The notes under the pieces: model-generated
Database searches by the model: none
Told to the model about the DNA's origin: nothing
What the model saw: only the letters and a program-made list of their open reading frames with translations
Translations under genes and position numbers: made by a program
Shown: piece after piece, positions 1 to 11,940 of the stretch
How the letters are laid out: every line of letters begins with the position of its first letter
Numbering within the stretch: position 1 is the stretch's first letter
NCBI RefSeq assembly: GCF_030272615.1
Contig: NC_081412.1
Location: forward strand, 26,382,501-26,446,500
DNA length: 64,000 bases
Origin: Cryptomeria japonica
Taxonomy: Eukaryota; Streptophyta; Pinopsida; Cupressales; Cupressaceae
Reading direction: 5' to 3'

Positions 1-2092
1 CTTGGATGATGCTTATCAGTATTACTTTCATTATTGGCATATCTAAAAACTGTCTTCCTGACTTCATAAGTCATCCTGATGAAGGCGTGGTCTTTGAATT
101 TGCTACGAGTTATCTCGATATTGATTTCTCAATTCGTAAGTTCATAATCAGGATAGTTCTCCCATCATTATTCCATCTATTAATTATCGAGATAGTCTTA
201 ATGATTGGAACACTATTGATGTGCTATCCTGACTTCATAAGCTATTCCGATGAGCTTGCATGATACATTCATTTATACTTTCTTTCATCGGGATACCATA
301 CACCATCTGGATAGCCTTTTTAACTTATCCTGATCTTATATATAATTGCGACAGGATTTGCATCGACATGATTTATCCCAAAATGTGTGTCGAGATAACT
401 TTATTCTATCGACTTTACAAAGTATTGCTACTCCGCCCTGGTGATTATTCTGATAGGTGTCTCAATTATCACATTCGGTATAACTATACCGATAGCCATA
501 TTTAGTATTGATTTATTGGATCGGGTTAGCTATCCCGATATATACATGAAATGCTGCTTAATGAAAGTTATTTTACTGATCTTTCTTGGGTCTACTATGG
601 GTTATTCACATAGGATTTAGGACATATTGGATATGGTATGTGAGATCTTATACTAGGAAGAACAGAAATTCTGTAGCTTCAATCTTCAACTATCTCTAAT
701 ACAAAATCTTGGTGATGACTGACATGCCACGGGTACTAAGTATTATTAGTAGATTTTGGGGTTTCAACAGTAGGGTAAAACAATTAAAACCTTTTTAAGA
801 GTGCATAAAAAGTAGAACATATGAGACTCTTTGTGTTCCTTGCAATGAAAAATGATATTAGAGGAAAACTCTTATGATTGTAGGCCAAATCCAAATAAGG
901 CAAATGTTAAACTATACAATTTTTTTGCATACATAATAAGTCTTTAGATAGAGAATACCCTAGCCCATAAAATCTATTGCTACATCAAAACTAGGCTGCT
1001 CTTCATATGCCAATATAAAAAAAATGTTTCTCTTCATATGCCAACATGATGGATCATTTATTGTATCCATTTCATCTACTCTTTTTTCTTGCATTTATTT
1101 GCTCATATTTTTCATCATTTATCATTCAAGTGCCTGCTTGTGCAACTTTTGGCATGAGGGGTATCATCATCTCATCATTCCCCCTACAAGATATACATTA
1201 TTACTTCATACCTAATCTACCTAATCTTAGCTACTTTTCTTTTCTTCAAGATGATGTTACTTCAAACATGATTTCAATTAGGGGCAAAATATACATTTAA
1301 AAATTTCACCTTATCACTTGTTTCATCCACTTCACATATATCACACAATTCATCCAATCATCTCCTAGGTCCTCTTATCATCCATTTAACCACATTGTTA
1401 CCTAATTACCTAGGTATTTGTTTCATTTAATCATCTAATTTAATCATTTATCACCCAATACACACATGCCATCAGCTTATCACCTAGGGTTGCTAACAGT
1501 TACTAATTTAATTAAATAATTACCAAGTTATTTAATTGATACTATTCATTGATTTAATAACTTAGTTATTCATAATTATTACTTATTCACTTAATTAAAA
1601 ATATCCAAACATTATCCATTAATAAATTAATTTAATATTACTTTTTACCTTATTTGTATAATCAATATAATTAATTAATTAATTTTGAGTCATCTAGTTG
1701 AACTCAAGTCATCGCTTCTAGTCCCACTCATCAACGAAATTCACTTCCACTCATCCATGCAACAATCAACTCCCCTTGATTCTCTCATGCACTTAGTTAA
1801 CTCCTTAATTAGATCTAGTTACATTGAGTTAATTATTTTAATTAAAAATTAATATACTATGCAACTCTCCTATGTAATATGCCACATCTCTTGATTAACC
1901 ATCCAAAATCATGGATTATATTCAAGGACCAAGATTTAATCCTAACCATTCATCAAATTCTCCTCCAAATATATGAATCAACACATTCATCATTAATTAG
2001 AATGCATTATGAAGTGCTATCAAGCATTATAGAGCATTATCAAGTATCATCAAGCATCGCCTAGCACACTCAAGATTCATTGGGTAAACATT
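1..2092. other. Gene-free AT-rich flank with recurrent ATCCCGAT-like words
   Basis: No convincing gene is visible; the open frames are short and have no recognisable motif. In roughly the first 560 bases a short word close to TATCCCGATA, or its reverse complement, recurs every few tens of bases in degenerate form (examples near 235-255, 505 and 530-540). Similar words occur in the Copia LTR that starts at 2098. From 560 to 2092 the sequence is AT-rich with TTAATTAA-type runs near 1500-1690. The first part may be an old LTR fragment; this is inference. Confidence 0.4.
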
Positions 2093-2097
2093 GTGTC

Positions 2098-3344
2098 TGT
2101 TGGAAATGTGCCTCAAATTAACTTGACTTGTATTTTAGACTGATCAGAGTAACCTATCCCGAAGAAGCCCTCTTCTTGTGATCAGCTATCAGATGAGCAA
2201 GTTGAGTAGATCTGACGGTCGAGCGAAAAGATCCAACGGTTGTCGCTATACCGCGATGGGAAGATGATCGAAAGTTATTCCCCATGGCTTGGCGACAAAG
2301 CACATGCAAAAGGAAGCGAGTTAAAGACCGAGCAGATAAAGGTTGATCCAATGGTGGTCGTTACGTTGCGATGGGAAACTGCTCGTAAGTATATCCGTCG
2401 TGACATGGCGACCAAGTGGTGGGACCCAACAGGAGAGTGGCTAAGGCGAGTTAAAGACCGCGCAGATCAAAGTTGATCCAATGGTAGTCATTAGGTCGCG
2501 ATGGGAAACTGATCATTAGTATATCCCTCGTGACATGGTGACCAAGTGGTGGGACCCGACAGGAGAGCGGCTATGGTGAGTTAAAGGCTGACAAGATCAT
2601 AGAAAGTCAAATGGTGGTTGCTAGGTCGTGATGGGAAATTGCTCGTTAGACTTTCCATCGCAACCTAGCGACAAAGAAGAATTCTGGGCGGTTAGTGAGG
2701 CCGTGCTAAGATGCCAGGGTAGAGGCCCCAAAACCAATCAGGTGGTGTCATGTGGCAGAGCGCAGAGAGAGATCGAAGTGTCATTGGAGATCAGAAGAAC
2801 TATTTGTTTTCTATGCCGATGCCTGATGAGGTCGCCTTTGGCGATCGGGTTTGATATCATCAAATCAAAGTCTAAAAGCTGAACACTTGGACATTAAAGA
2901 TGGTCTTGTTGGTGTATGTGAATACGAACCATCATGAATGCAAACTGACGTAGAGGGTTAGACTTCAAACCGTTGATGAAGTTGCTCAAATGAACTGTCG
3001 ACAATCTGTTATATGTAGCCATTGGATAACTATGGTGGGTGACTGATATCTGGTAGCCGATTGTAGTGTCCAATTCGTGAATCTGAGAATGAATACCTAT
3101 AGTTGCAGGCTGAAACTTTATTGTAAATTTATTTACTGGAAATAAAGTGTCAAACTATTGGTGGTGGGTTTTTTCCTGAAAGGGTTTTCCCACGTAATTC
3201 TTGGTGTTCTGTCTCTATGTTGATTCTATGTGTTTTATCTATGTTGTTCTTAATGTCCTGTAAAAGTTTTAAACTGCATTTCTTGCATGATCTTCCCTGT
3301 TAATTGACATTAGGAAGGCGCTTCCGCACTGTGCTTTCCTTACA
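2098..3344 (+). repeat. Copia 5' LTR
   Basis: This 1,247-base LTR starts TGTTGG and ends CTTTCCTTACA, directly before a primer-binding site. It matches 26717-28019 end to end but lacks about 38 bases present in the 3' copy near 27570-27605. The upstream half contains a 130-base tandem repeat. The left flank is GTGTC. Confidence 0.93.
2321..2650 (+). repeat. 130-bp tandem repeat in the Copia LTR, about 2.5 copies
   Basis: Units beginning TTAAAGACCG or TTAAAGGCTG start at 2321, 2451 and 2581, an exact 130-base spacing, and each contains GTGACATGGNGACCAAGTGG or its relics. The 3' LTR has the same units at about 26940, 27070 and 27199. Repeats in this half of an LTR often hold enhancer elements; that role is inferred. 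Confidence 0.85.
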
Positions 3345-3346
3345 AG

Positions 3347-3358
3347 TGGTATTAGAGC
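3347..3358 (+). other. Copia primer-binding site (initiator tRNA-Met type)
   Basis: TGGTATTAGAGC lies two bases after the 5' LTR. It matches the usual plant Copia primer-binding site TGGTATCAGAGC, complementary to initiator tRNA-Met, at 11 of 12 positions (C to T at the seventh). Confidence 0.85.
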
Positions 3359-3462
3359 TTGGTCCTTTTTGTTATCCTTGTTGGGTAGGGTTGGTTTTTT
3401 GTGTCAGTTTTGTTTCAGTGGGAGTCTTGCAAAGTGTCTACTTGTTTGTTTTATAGGTTAAG

Positions 3463-4266
3463 ATGGCAAGTACCTCAGGGCAAATAGACATGGAGAAATT
3501 TAATGGTTCCAATTTCAAACTATGGAAACTCAAGATGGAAGACTTGTTGGTCGACCAAGACCTTTGGATTGTTATGTCTTGGCAGAAACCTACAGGCATG
3601 AAGCAAGAGGATTGGGAATTAGTCATCCGGAAGGTAAGGGGTGTAATCAGGCTATGTCTTGCTGATTCTATTCTTTTAAACATCCATGAAGATAAAACTA
3701 CACATCTTCTCTAGAATAAGTTGGGAGATATTTATCAAGGCAAGTCCTTGGTGAATAAACTTTTCTTGAGGAAGAAGTTGTACTCTTTGAAGATGGATGC
3801 AGGAACACCATTGACAAACCACTTGAATTCATTCAACATGGTTCTTGCATAGTTGACTTCTATTGGTGTGTCCATTCAGGAGGAAGAATGTTGCATGCTG
3901 CTATTATGTTCATTGCCTGACTCTTGGAATCACTTAGTGATGGATATCGGTAGTACTACAACCCAGTTTAAGATGAATACTATGGTTAATACTCTTTTGT
4001 CAGAAGAAATGAGAAAGAAGTCTTCTGAGATGATAAAAGATGCACTCTCTGTTCGAGGTAGACCAAAGGACAAAGACAAGAAGAAAGGAAAGAAGTCCAA
4101 GTCCAAGTCTCAAGAGAGATCAAAATCTCTAGGCAAGAAGTCAAAGGTGAAGTGCTGGAACTGTGCGCAGAAAGGGCATATCTGAAAGGATTGCAAGGAT
4201 GAGAAGAAGAAGAAGAAGTATTTTGACACCGAATCTTCTCAGAGTGATGCAGATGCATTTGTAGCA
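3463..4266 (+). pseudogene. Copia gag (broken)
   Basis: The nucleocapsid/capsid polyprotein begins MASTSGQIDMEKFNGSNF, a typical Copia gag start with the FNG-NF-LWK motif, and continues in one frame through a basic linker rich in K, S and R (about 4060-4145) into a zinc knuckle CWNCAQKGHI...DC at 4153-4194. TAG codons near 3712 and 3851 and a TGA inside the zinc knuckle (4183) break it. Family members of this length (about 260 codons) package element RNA into virus-like particles. Protease follows in the same reading sense. Confidence 0.88.
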
Positions 4267-4515
4267 ACCCTGATAGTGCCTACCTCAAATGACACCTGGC
4301 TAGTAGATTCTGGCGCATCTTTTCACATGACCTCCCACAAGGAGTGGTTCTTAAAGTATGAACCGTATGTTGGTGGAAAGGTATACTTGGATAGTGATTC
4401 TATGTTAGAGATTGTAGGGAGAGGCAAAATTAAAATTCAATTCCCAGATGGTAGAGTGAAGGGGATCAATGGAGTTCTTATATACCAAGTTTGGCAAGAA
4501 ACCTTCTGTCTGTAA
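4267..4515 (+). pseudogene. Copia aspartic protease (broken)
   Basis: WLVDSGASFHMT carries the DSGA catalytic triad of Copia proteases, at about residues 11-14 of the frame that starts at 4276. The downstream I-G-G-KIKI-FPDG segment fits the fold. The frame is lost at about 4490-4515, where Copia proteins normally continue into the N-P-LLS segment; the product shifts frame before integrase. The protease would process the gag-pol polyprotein. Confidence 0.85.
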
Positions 4516-4568
4516 GTAAACTTAATGATGCTTGAGTACAAGTTACTTTTGTATATGGTGGTTGCAAG

Positions 4569-5534
4569 ATGAATAGGGGTTCCATTGTATTGGCAAAGGG
4601 TGATCACATTGGTACATTGTATAAGTTAAATACTAAACCTATATATTGTAATGTAAACTCTGAAAAGTCTGTTAAGACAACTGTAATGATGCATAATGCT
4701 AATTCATTGGAAGCTAAACTTCATGCTGAGAAAACAATGCTCTGGCATAATAGGTTATGCCACATAGGTGAAAAAGGTTTAAAAGATTTGAAGAATAAGA
4801 ATCTGGTTGAAGGTCTAGATGATTGTAGTTTTGAGTTCGATTTCTACGAACACTGCATATATGGAAAACATAACCGTGTTCAGTTTTATTCCAGTTCTCA
4901 TAAATCTTCTAATATTCTGGATTATGTTCACTCTGATGTGTTTTGTCTAGTGGATATTCCTTCTCTATCTAAGTCTAAGTACTATGTATCTTTTGTAGAT
5001 GATTATTCAAGAAGGACATTTGTGTACTTTCTTAAAAGTAAATCAGAAGTGTTCAGTCGATTTAAGGAGTTTAAGAACCTTGTTGAAAATCAGACTGGGA
5101 GAAGGATTAAATGTTTAAGAACAGACAATGATGGTGAATACTGTAGTGTAGATTTCGACAAGTACTGTGTTGATCATGGAATTAAGAGACATAAGACTAT
5201 ACCTTACACTCCACAAAAAAATGGAGTTGCTGAAAGGCTGAATTGATCTCTAATGGAGAAAGAAAGAAGCATGTTGAGCGGAGCTGGGCTGGAACAAAAA
5301 TTCTGGGCTGAAGCAGTTGCTACAACATGTTACCTACTGAATCGCTCTCCTACTTCAACATTGGTTGACAAAACACCTATGGAAGCATGGTCTGGTAAGA
5401 AACCTTCTTTAAGACACCTTCATGTTTTTGGTGCAGAGGCATATGCTCATGTGCCTGATGTTAATAGATCTAAGTTGGATAACAAAGTTGTGAAATGTAT
5501 CTTCATTGGCTATGGAGTTGGGGTGAAAGGATAC
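4569..5534 (+). pseudogene. Copia integrase, cut by the Gypsy insertion
   Basis: It contains the GAG-pre-integrase motif LWHNRLCHIGEKGL, then the rve catalytic core with D in HSDVF, D in RTDNDGEY and E in GVAERLN, so all three catalytic residues remain. A TGA at about 5245, just after the last of them, separates a second frame (5253-5534) that holds the C-terminal part with HVFGAEAYAHVP and FIGYGVG. The frame ends at GGATAC (5529-5534) where the Gypsy LTR begins; the codons continue at AGTCAC on the far side (24745). The zinc-binding histidine/cysteine motif is partly degraded (YEHCIYGK). Confidence 0.9.
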
Positions 5535-6987
5535 TGTAGACGTATAAAAATGACCATATTCCTAAATAAATATTTAATGTTCATTTTATTCTCAATCCTC
5601 TATTTAGTTAAATCAAATTTAATTAAATAATCCACATTCTTCTATTTAATTAAATAAATTATTCAATTTATTTATTTAAATTCACTTAAGCCCTTTATAT
5701 CATTTAATTGAATAAATCATTTTATTTAATTAAATCCCTTCTCTCTACTTTTAATTAAATTTACATTTAATTAAATAGTTCACCCCAATTAAATAAATCT
5801 AATTTATTTAAATCCCCAACTTGGAACCAAATTGAAATAAAACAATTTATTTTAATTAAATCCTATTATCCCTCACCCACTTGCATTTTCCTACATCTCC
5901 CACTTGCCTCCTAACCCCTTTCTAAATTCTTCTAGAATCCATCTAATCCTAATCAATTAAGCTAAACACTTCATTTATTCCTTTTCCCTAAATTTGAGGA
6001 GGTCACTTCTCAAATTTGGAATAAAGTCTTCCAAAGGCATTAAAGCCTTTATGCCTTCAACAAGCTAACTTGTTGAATACCCCCAAATTTGGAAGGACTC
6101 TTACAAATTTGTCCCCAAAGTCTTCAAACCATTAATGGTTAACTAACCCTTTGTGTTATGGTTAGAGACATTTTGCCTAACTCAACCCTCATCTAACCTA
6201 GGGGTCTCATCAAGCATTCATTGCTTTGACCATGGTTATCCCTTTAACCCTTACACAAGAGTTTATCCTTTGGGTAAAAGCTTTATCCAATGGATAACCT
6301 TAACGTAACCTTAACCCTTACCTCCTAAAGTAACCCTGAGGTCTTATCAAGCATTTAATGCTTCTTACACCCCCTCTCAACCAGTCATATGTTGATAATT
6401 GTGACCATTTCATTGGTGAGAATTGCAAACATGGATTGATATCTTTCAATCTTGACCCTTAATAAAATCCTTCAATCCTGACCATCCATTGCCCTGTTTC
6501 TTCTATAAATAGAGCCCTCATTCCCTCATTTTTATGATACAAGTCTTTAGCATCATACTTATACTCAATTTTAGCAAGCATTTAGCCTCTCTTTGCTATA
6601 GGAATTAATCTAATAAACATTTTAGAGTATTTCTATTATCTTAGCCTAGTATATCATGTTAGGATAGTATTTTTACTAACCTTGTCATCTTATCATCTAG
6701 TTTAACTCATTTGTTAGAATCATGCATAAATAGGATGCATTCATGCTAAACTTAATCAAAAACATCCCTCATTCTTGCATTTGTCATCCCTAAGTCACTT
6801 TGCTCAATGATTTGAGAGCAAAGACATTAGCTTGAGGGACCTTGTGAGATAGAGAACCACATAACACACCCTGGGGAGTTGAGATATTCCTTATAGCTCC
6901 ATAACTTGCACCAAGAGTTCCATGGGTGTGTGGGCAAGTCTCTGAATATTTTTGTATTTTAAGTTTCATTGAACCGCTTTTCCTGCA
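5535..6987 (+). repeat. Gypsy 5' LTR
   Basis: About 1,453 bases, starting TGTAGACG and ending GAACCGCTTTTCCTGCA (or up to ACA at 6991). Its first 350 bases are strings of TTTAATTAAAT-like words. A TATA box is at 6502-6514. It pairs with 23288-24741. Confidence 0.9.
6502..6514 (+). promoter_or_regulatory. LTR TATA box (Gypsy)
   Basis: TCTATAAATAGAG is a strong plant TATA element, about 480 bases before the end of the LTR. The matching position in the 3' LTR (about 24257-24269) reads TCTGTAAATAGAG, so the second copy has lost the central A. Confidence 0.7.
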
Positions 6988-6995
6988 TACATTTC

Positions 6996-7013
6996 TGGTG
7001 CCCACCGTGGGGC
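6996..7013 (+). other. Gypsy primer-binding site region
   Basis: TGGTGCCCACCGTGGGGC follows the 5' LTR by a few bases. Tat-type plant Gypsy elements carry TGGCGCCCACCGTGGGGC at this place. I do not assign the priming tRNA. Confidence 0.65.
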
Positions 7014-7060
7014 ATAACCCCATTAATCAAATCAGTTTTTGAATCTAATAAACTTTGCAG

Positions 7061-7418
7061 GTATGCGGGAAACGAGAATCGACACGTAGGGAATCTGTCT
7101 TGGTGCATCCGGTATACTGTTCGGCGCATTGAACTCATTTCCTAGTGCGTAGAAACCCTCCCTTAGTGCATAAAATTTTAAATTTTTTTTTCTGTAGCTT
7201 TCAGCATGGGAATTTAATAGTCTAGTGCTTTTGGAAATCAGTTTAGCGCATAGGGTTTGTCTGATAGCACATCCGGGGCATTCTGTAGCGCATACAACAT
7301 ATTCTGTAGTGCATCATAGATAGAGAACAAAAAATAATTTGCAACCAAGATCAGAATTAGACTTGTGAAAGTCCACAAAACCAGTATTTTGCTAACTGAT
7401 TTAATTGTTGTTTTACAG
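7061..7418 (+). other. Predicted leader intron with the first TAGCGCAT-word array
   Basis: The donor is GCAG/GTATGC at 7060/7061. The acceptor is TTGTTGTTTTACAG ending at 7418, with a textbook plant branch-point word CTAAC at 7392-7396, about 22 bases upstream. Inside, at about 7110-7315, variants of TAGCGCAT recur (TAGTGCGTAG, TAGTGCATAA, TAGCGCATAGG, TAGCACATC, TAGCGCATAC, TAGTGCATC). The acceptor is immediately followed by GTAAAC, a donor-like sequence, so the site could be spliced again. Splicing is inferred from consensus only. Confidence 0.45.
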
Positions 7419-9649
7419 GTAAACTGACAATTTAATTGTAGGTTTGGAGCTTATTTTTATTAAAGCTAGATTTAAAGTAGTTTGAAGTTTTTACTAACTT
7501 AGCTAAGTTAGTTAAAATTTTAAATTTCTTTCATTTCTTGTTTAAATTAAAATTGAACTCACACCTTATTTTGGGCAATTAAAAAGAACCACAACAAAAA
7601 TATTTTCTTGCTTAGGAGAAAATTTCCATTTGAGGCATCCAAAAAGAACCAAACCATCTTTCATTTTGCAAAAGGCTTTAAAAACAACCTCACCATCCTT
7701 TGGTGTCTAAAAGGATCAACTTTAATTTTTGCAAGGTAAAAGATCCACACTTGTCCAATTTATTCAAAGTTAAAGAGGGAAGTTCTTCCCCTTTGTCGAT
7801 TTATTTTGTTGACCAAAATCGAAGTTTTGCTTTGTTGACTAGGTTTCTTTACTAGAATAAGCAATCACTGATTTGAGGAAATAAAATAAACACCATGTTT
7901 ATGTGGAGAAATATCTCCACGTAGGCTTTACCAAATCATTGTGATAAAAGGTTAAAAAGAACACTTGTTTGCTTTGCTGTGAAAGTGAAAAGTATATGCT
8001 CTCCCCTTAATTGGGTGATCAAAAAGCTAGACCACTCTTATGCTTTCAGTGTTTATAGCATTAAATCCTTTAGTAGGCCTGCCCTCCCGAGGAGTTGAAC
8101 AACTCTTAAAGCCATTCTTTGGCCAGTGTGAGGGGAATGACCTAAGTGGGGAACGACTTTGAAGCCAAGTGTTCCAACCCACTATAATCAAAAGTGGAAA
8201 GCAAAAAAACTCTTTTTCAACGGTTGTGCGCAGCGATTAGCCTTCCCCCAGTATCTTTACGATAGGTAAAGCCTTTGTTCTAAAGGTTGGGAAGCCTCCT
8301 AAAAGAGTTTATCATTGACGGGCGAATAGGAAGCCTGATTACGAACTTTAGCATTAGAAACCTTGAGCCAAGTCAGTATCCAAACATTTGTAGTATCATA
8401 GTGCAAGGGTGGGGAAGAATCCACCCCCAAGATTACTCACCATATATCTCCCAAGATAACTACTTAATTGTGGAGCAATTCACTTTGAGTTAATTTCTGG
8501 CAAAAGGCAAAAAAATGGGCACCCTTTAGGGGGTGACAAGGCTGTTTGAGCTGATGGAGTGTCGAGATTAGTGAGATATGGTATTGTCAATGACCCTTGA
8601 ATAAAGAGTCTGATTGAATTGTTTTATTTGTATCAAAATCTGTTGAAACACTGGGGATTTGAACACATCCTCGTAGAATATACACTCATTGTTTAGACTA
8701 GGCAAAATGGTTATCTCTTTGGTGCTGTGCTTTCATTTATTACTTCAAAAAATAATCCATCATCATTAAGACAAAAATTTAAAAATCACAAGAAAACCAC
8801 CAAGTCAAAACTACCAGGGTAGTTTAGCACGTAAGAGCAACATCTTAGTGCTTTGGTACCATCATCTAGCGCATGCAAGCTTCAACATAGCACATTGCTT
8901 CTGAACTTTAGTGTATAATCAATCCCCAAATTAGCAGTTCAAACCTTAGCGCTTTCTGAAAACAACCTAGCACATAGAAGCAACAACTTAGCGTGTGAAG
9001 ATCAAACATTAGCGCGTTGAAGTCATCAGTTAGCACATTTATAGGACATATTGGCGCAACATTTTCAAACCAAACCAAAGTCAAACAGTCCAAGTTAGTG
9101 CGTCAGAAAGGTAGCTTAGCATGTGGAGACCATTTTCTAGCGCATTGTGAATATTTGGTAGCACATTGGGTTTCTGGCTTAGCGCATAGCCGAAACTAAG
9201 AAAACAGGGGGCAAAACAGGAGCTATTTTTGAAAATTCTAAAAACAGTTTAGGAAACCCCTTTTTTCTCACTTGAACTCCATCAAACAAAAAATCAAAAA
9301 TCAGAGTATCAAAACTGCTCCCATGACAATTTCTCCTTGAAACAAAGTTGTCAGAATCTAAAAACTAGTCAAAAGATAAAACACATCTCTCCTATTAGAA
9401 TCAGGTAACCCCATTGCTAGTATCAAAAGGTCTTTCAAATCACACATATTTCATCCCAAAACATACTTGTTTTAAACTCAAAGTTATCAAATCAAGTTTC
9501 CATATCGGGAAAACTCTTATTCCATAACATTTGACGCACTTTGTTGTGAGGGGGCATCTAAACCTTCATTTGATAAAAGTAAAACATAAGTTTTCAAGCA
9601 ATATATCTAAATCTAAAACAAATCAAAGGAAACCATTGGTCGCTTGTGC
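7419..9649 (+). other. Gypsy untranslated leader
   Basis: There are no sustained coding frames between the LTR and gag. The stretch 7560-8520 has no recognisable motif. An array of TAGCGCAT words occupies 8823-9190 (listed separately). A possible splice acceptor, TATTCTAAG at 9665-9673 preceded by GACTAAT, lies just upstream of and inside the start of gag. Confidence 0.5.
8823..9190 (+). repeat. Second array of TAGCGCAT words, sense strand
   Basis: About 16 degenerate copies of (T/C)TAGCGCAT occur at roughly 20-30 base spacing. Exact TAGCGC cores occur in CTAGCGCATGC, TTAGCGCTTTC, TTAGCGCGTTG, CTAGCGCATTG and TTAGCGCATAG; the rest are TAGCACAT, TAGTGCGT and TAGCGTGT forms. The spacer sequence between the words is not repeated, which sets it apart from a simple tandem repeat. 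Confidence 0.75.
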
Positions 9650-11845
9650 ATGACTAATCCTCATATTCTAAGAAGAAAGAGTATTTATCATAACACTAAG
9701 TGGAGGAAACAACAACCCAGTTCTCTGAAACTTGCCAAAAGGAATAGGTTTTTGTACATCAATCACCAACTCTTCAAATCTCATCGAACATTCCTCCGTC
9801 ATATGTGTTTGTATCTTCAAGACAAAACAAACGAGTTTGACAAGGAACCATTGAAGAGTAGAGCATTCTGTCAAAAGGCGACATTAATCCAACGCTTGAA
9901 TCACAAAGGAAAAATCAATTTGGCTTTCTTCCCAGAAGTTTGCATCACCTACAACACACCTCAAGTAGAGCCACCAACACCTGAACAAGACACAAAAGAG
10001 GAATTCATTCCCTTCGTCACCAGAAAGTTTCTATTAGATGCCCGCTATCACTCGCTCTCAACACAACAAACAAAGAGAAACACAACTTGAATCCAATATG
10101 GGGTGATGATTATCAACCCCTTCGACCATCCAAATCTGAAAGAAACAGAGATCACTGAAGAACTCCTTCAGGAATGCCAAGAAAGTGCCTCATTCCGAAG
10201 ACTCATGGAAAGACTCATAGAGGTTGACAAAGAATAATATCTACTCATGCTTGCAAGCAAAGGAGTAAGGATCCCCGAAGATTTTGATTTAAACACATTT
10301 AGAACAAGTTCTCAACTCTATACTTATCAAGAATAACAAAGAGAAGAAGACACATGTGACCTTGAACAAAACATACTGGAGCAAAACATACCTGAGCAAA
10401 ACATCCCTGAACAAAGCATACTGCTACACACGCCATTTCAAACTAGACACAATGAGAAGGAAGAACTCTTCCCTCGACAAACAAAAGAACCCTTGGTTGC
10501 TCTCACACAGCAAATACAACTACTACAAAAACAAATGCAAGACATGCAACAAGGGTCAACAGTACGGTATTCCTTGAATGAAATTTGTCCTTATCCTTTT
10601 GACAAAAGGCTAAACATGGTGCCTTTTCCCCCAAATTCAGACATTCCCAAATTCAACAAGTATGATGGGAAAAGTGATCCACGTGATCATGTTCAAGAAT
10701 TTTATACCATGAGCCTGGAATTTGCTCATGATGACACCTATTTAATGAGATTATTCCCAAGAAGCTTGGGAGGGCAAATAATGGAATGGTTGTCCAAAAT
10801 AACACCTCCTATCAGATCTTTTGACGAGTTAGTCAACAAATTTATCACTCAATATTCCTACAACATTCAACATGCCATCACCATGGTAGATGTCTGCAAT
10901 ACCAAATAAAAGAACAACGAAACATTCATGGTATTCCTTCAACGTTGGTGATGAATGGTTTTGAGATATCCTCAAGATGTGCCTGAAAAGGAAAAGATAG
11001 AAATTTTCATCGATAATTTGAATAGTGAGATGAGTTACATACTCAAACTCTAATGCATACCATCTTTTGCCAAATTAATTGAAAATGGCATCCAAGTAGA
11101 GGAGGCATGTGTCAAGAAAGGAACATTGAAATTATTCAAAGAAGGAACAAATTCATGCAACAAAGCTAATGATATAAAGTCCAAATGACCAGTGTTGGCT
11201 TTATCAGGTAATCCTCAGACTACCAAGTATCAAAAGGGTGCTAACCGAGTCACTAACCCTTATGTACCCAATACCAATCAAGATAATCTTAACACAAACA
11301 ACACTAACAATGCTCAAAACAATAACACCAATCGAGGACCCAACACAAACTCACAAGGTAACACCAACAATTCTCCTAAATGAAATTACACACCATTAGG
11401 GCAATCATTGGAGTTCGCATTCAGAGAGCTACTAGCAAACAAAATTATATCCTTACCAGCAGTCAACAACTTTGAACCACAGGTCAAACCACCTTGGTGG
11501 AATGACTCACACTTTTGTGATTTTCACCGAAACAGAGAACATCAAACAAATGATTGCATGAGATTGAAAAACATTGTTCAAGACATGATTGATAGAGGCG
11601 ATTTAGCAGTTGATGGTCTCAAGACAAATGGTGACCATGGAGTCTTCAAGAATCCTCTTCCAAACTACAACAAGGATGGAGCTTCCACCTCAAAAGATAC
11701 ACGGGGAGCTCGTATCAATCACATATATAATAGCACCATCAATCATATATCAACTGATGAAAATCAAGTAAATGTTATTACAATCAATTATAAATGCAAC
11801 TATGAATCAGTCAATGTAACCACAAGAGCTCAAAATATGTCCTGA
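9650..11845 (+). pseudogene. Gypsy gag (broken)
   Basis: One reading frame can be followed from about 9650 to 11845 with stops near 10088, 10237, 10334, 10907, 11052, 11186 and 11381. The N-terminal part (9650-10330) has no domain I recognise. Next comes a short EQNIPEQNIPEQ repeat (about 10360-10420), then a Retrotrans_gag-like segment with FDELVNKFITQYSYN (10820-10865), an Asn/Thr-rich linker (11260-11370), and CDFHRNREHQTNDC (11517-11558), the Tat version of a zinc-binding gag end. Protease follows at 11941 in another frame. The protein would form the particle core. Confidence 0.82.
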
Positions 11846-11940
11846 AGAGACATACATCAACACCAAACCCCATACCCAAAATTCAATATGATCTGGTCAG
11901 TCAACTGCGCAAAACTCCTACTCAAATATGTATACTCAAG

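Noticed and set aside
1-560. Array of ATCCCGAT-like words as a regulatory system
   Set aside because: The copies are too degenerate and no adjacent gene or LTR end was found; kept only as a descriptive note.
8287-8493. Small ORF in the Gypsy leader
   Set aside because: Short, no motif, and lies between the LTR and gag without support.
9908-10330. Separate upstream ORF before gag
   Set aside because: It is in phase with gag and joined to it through three stops, so it is better read as the gag N-terminus.
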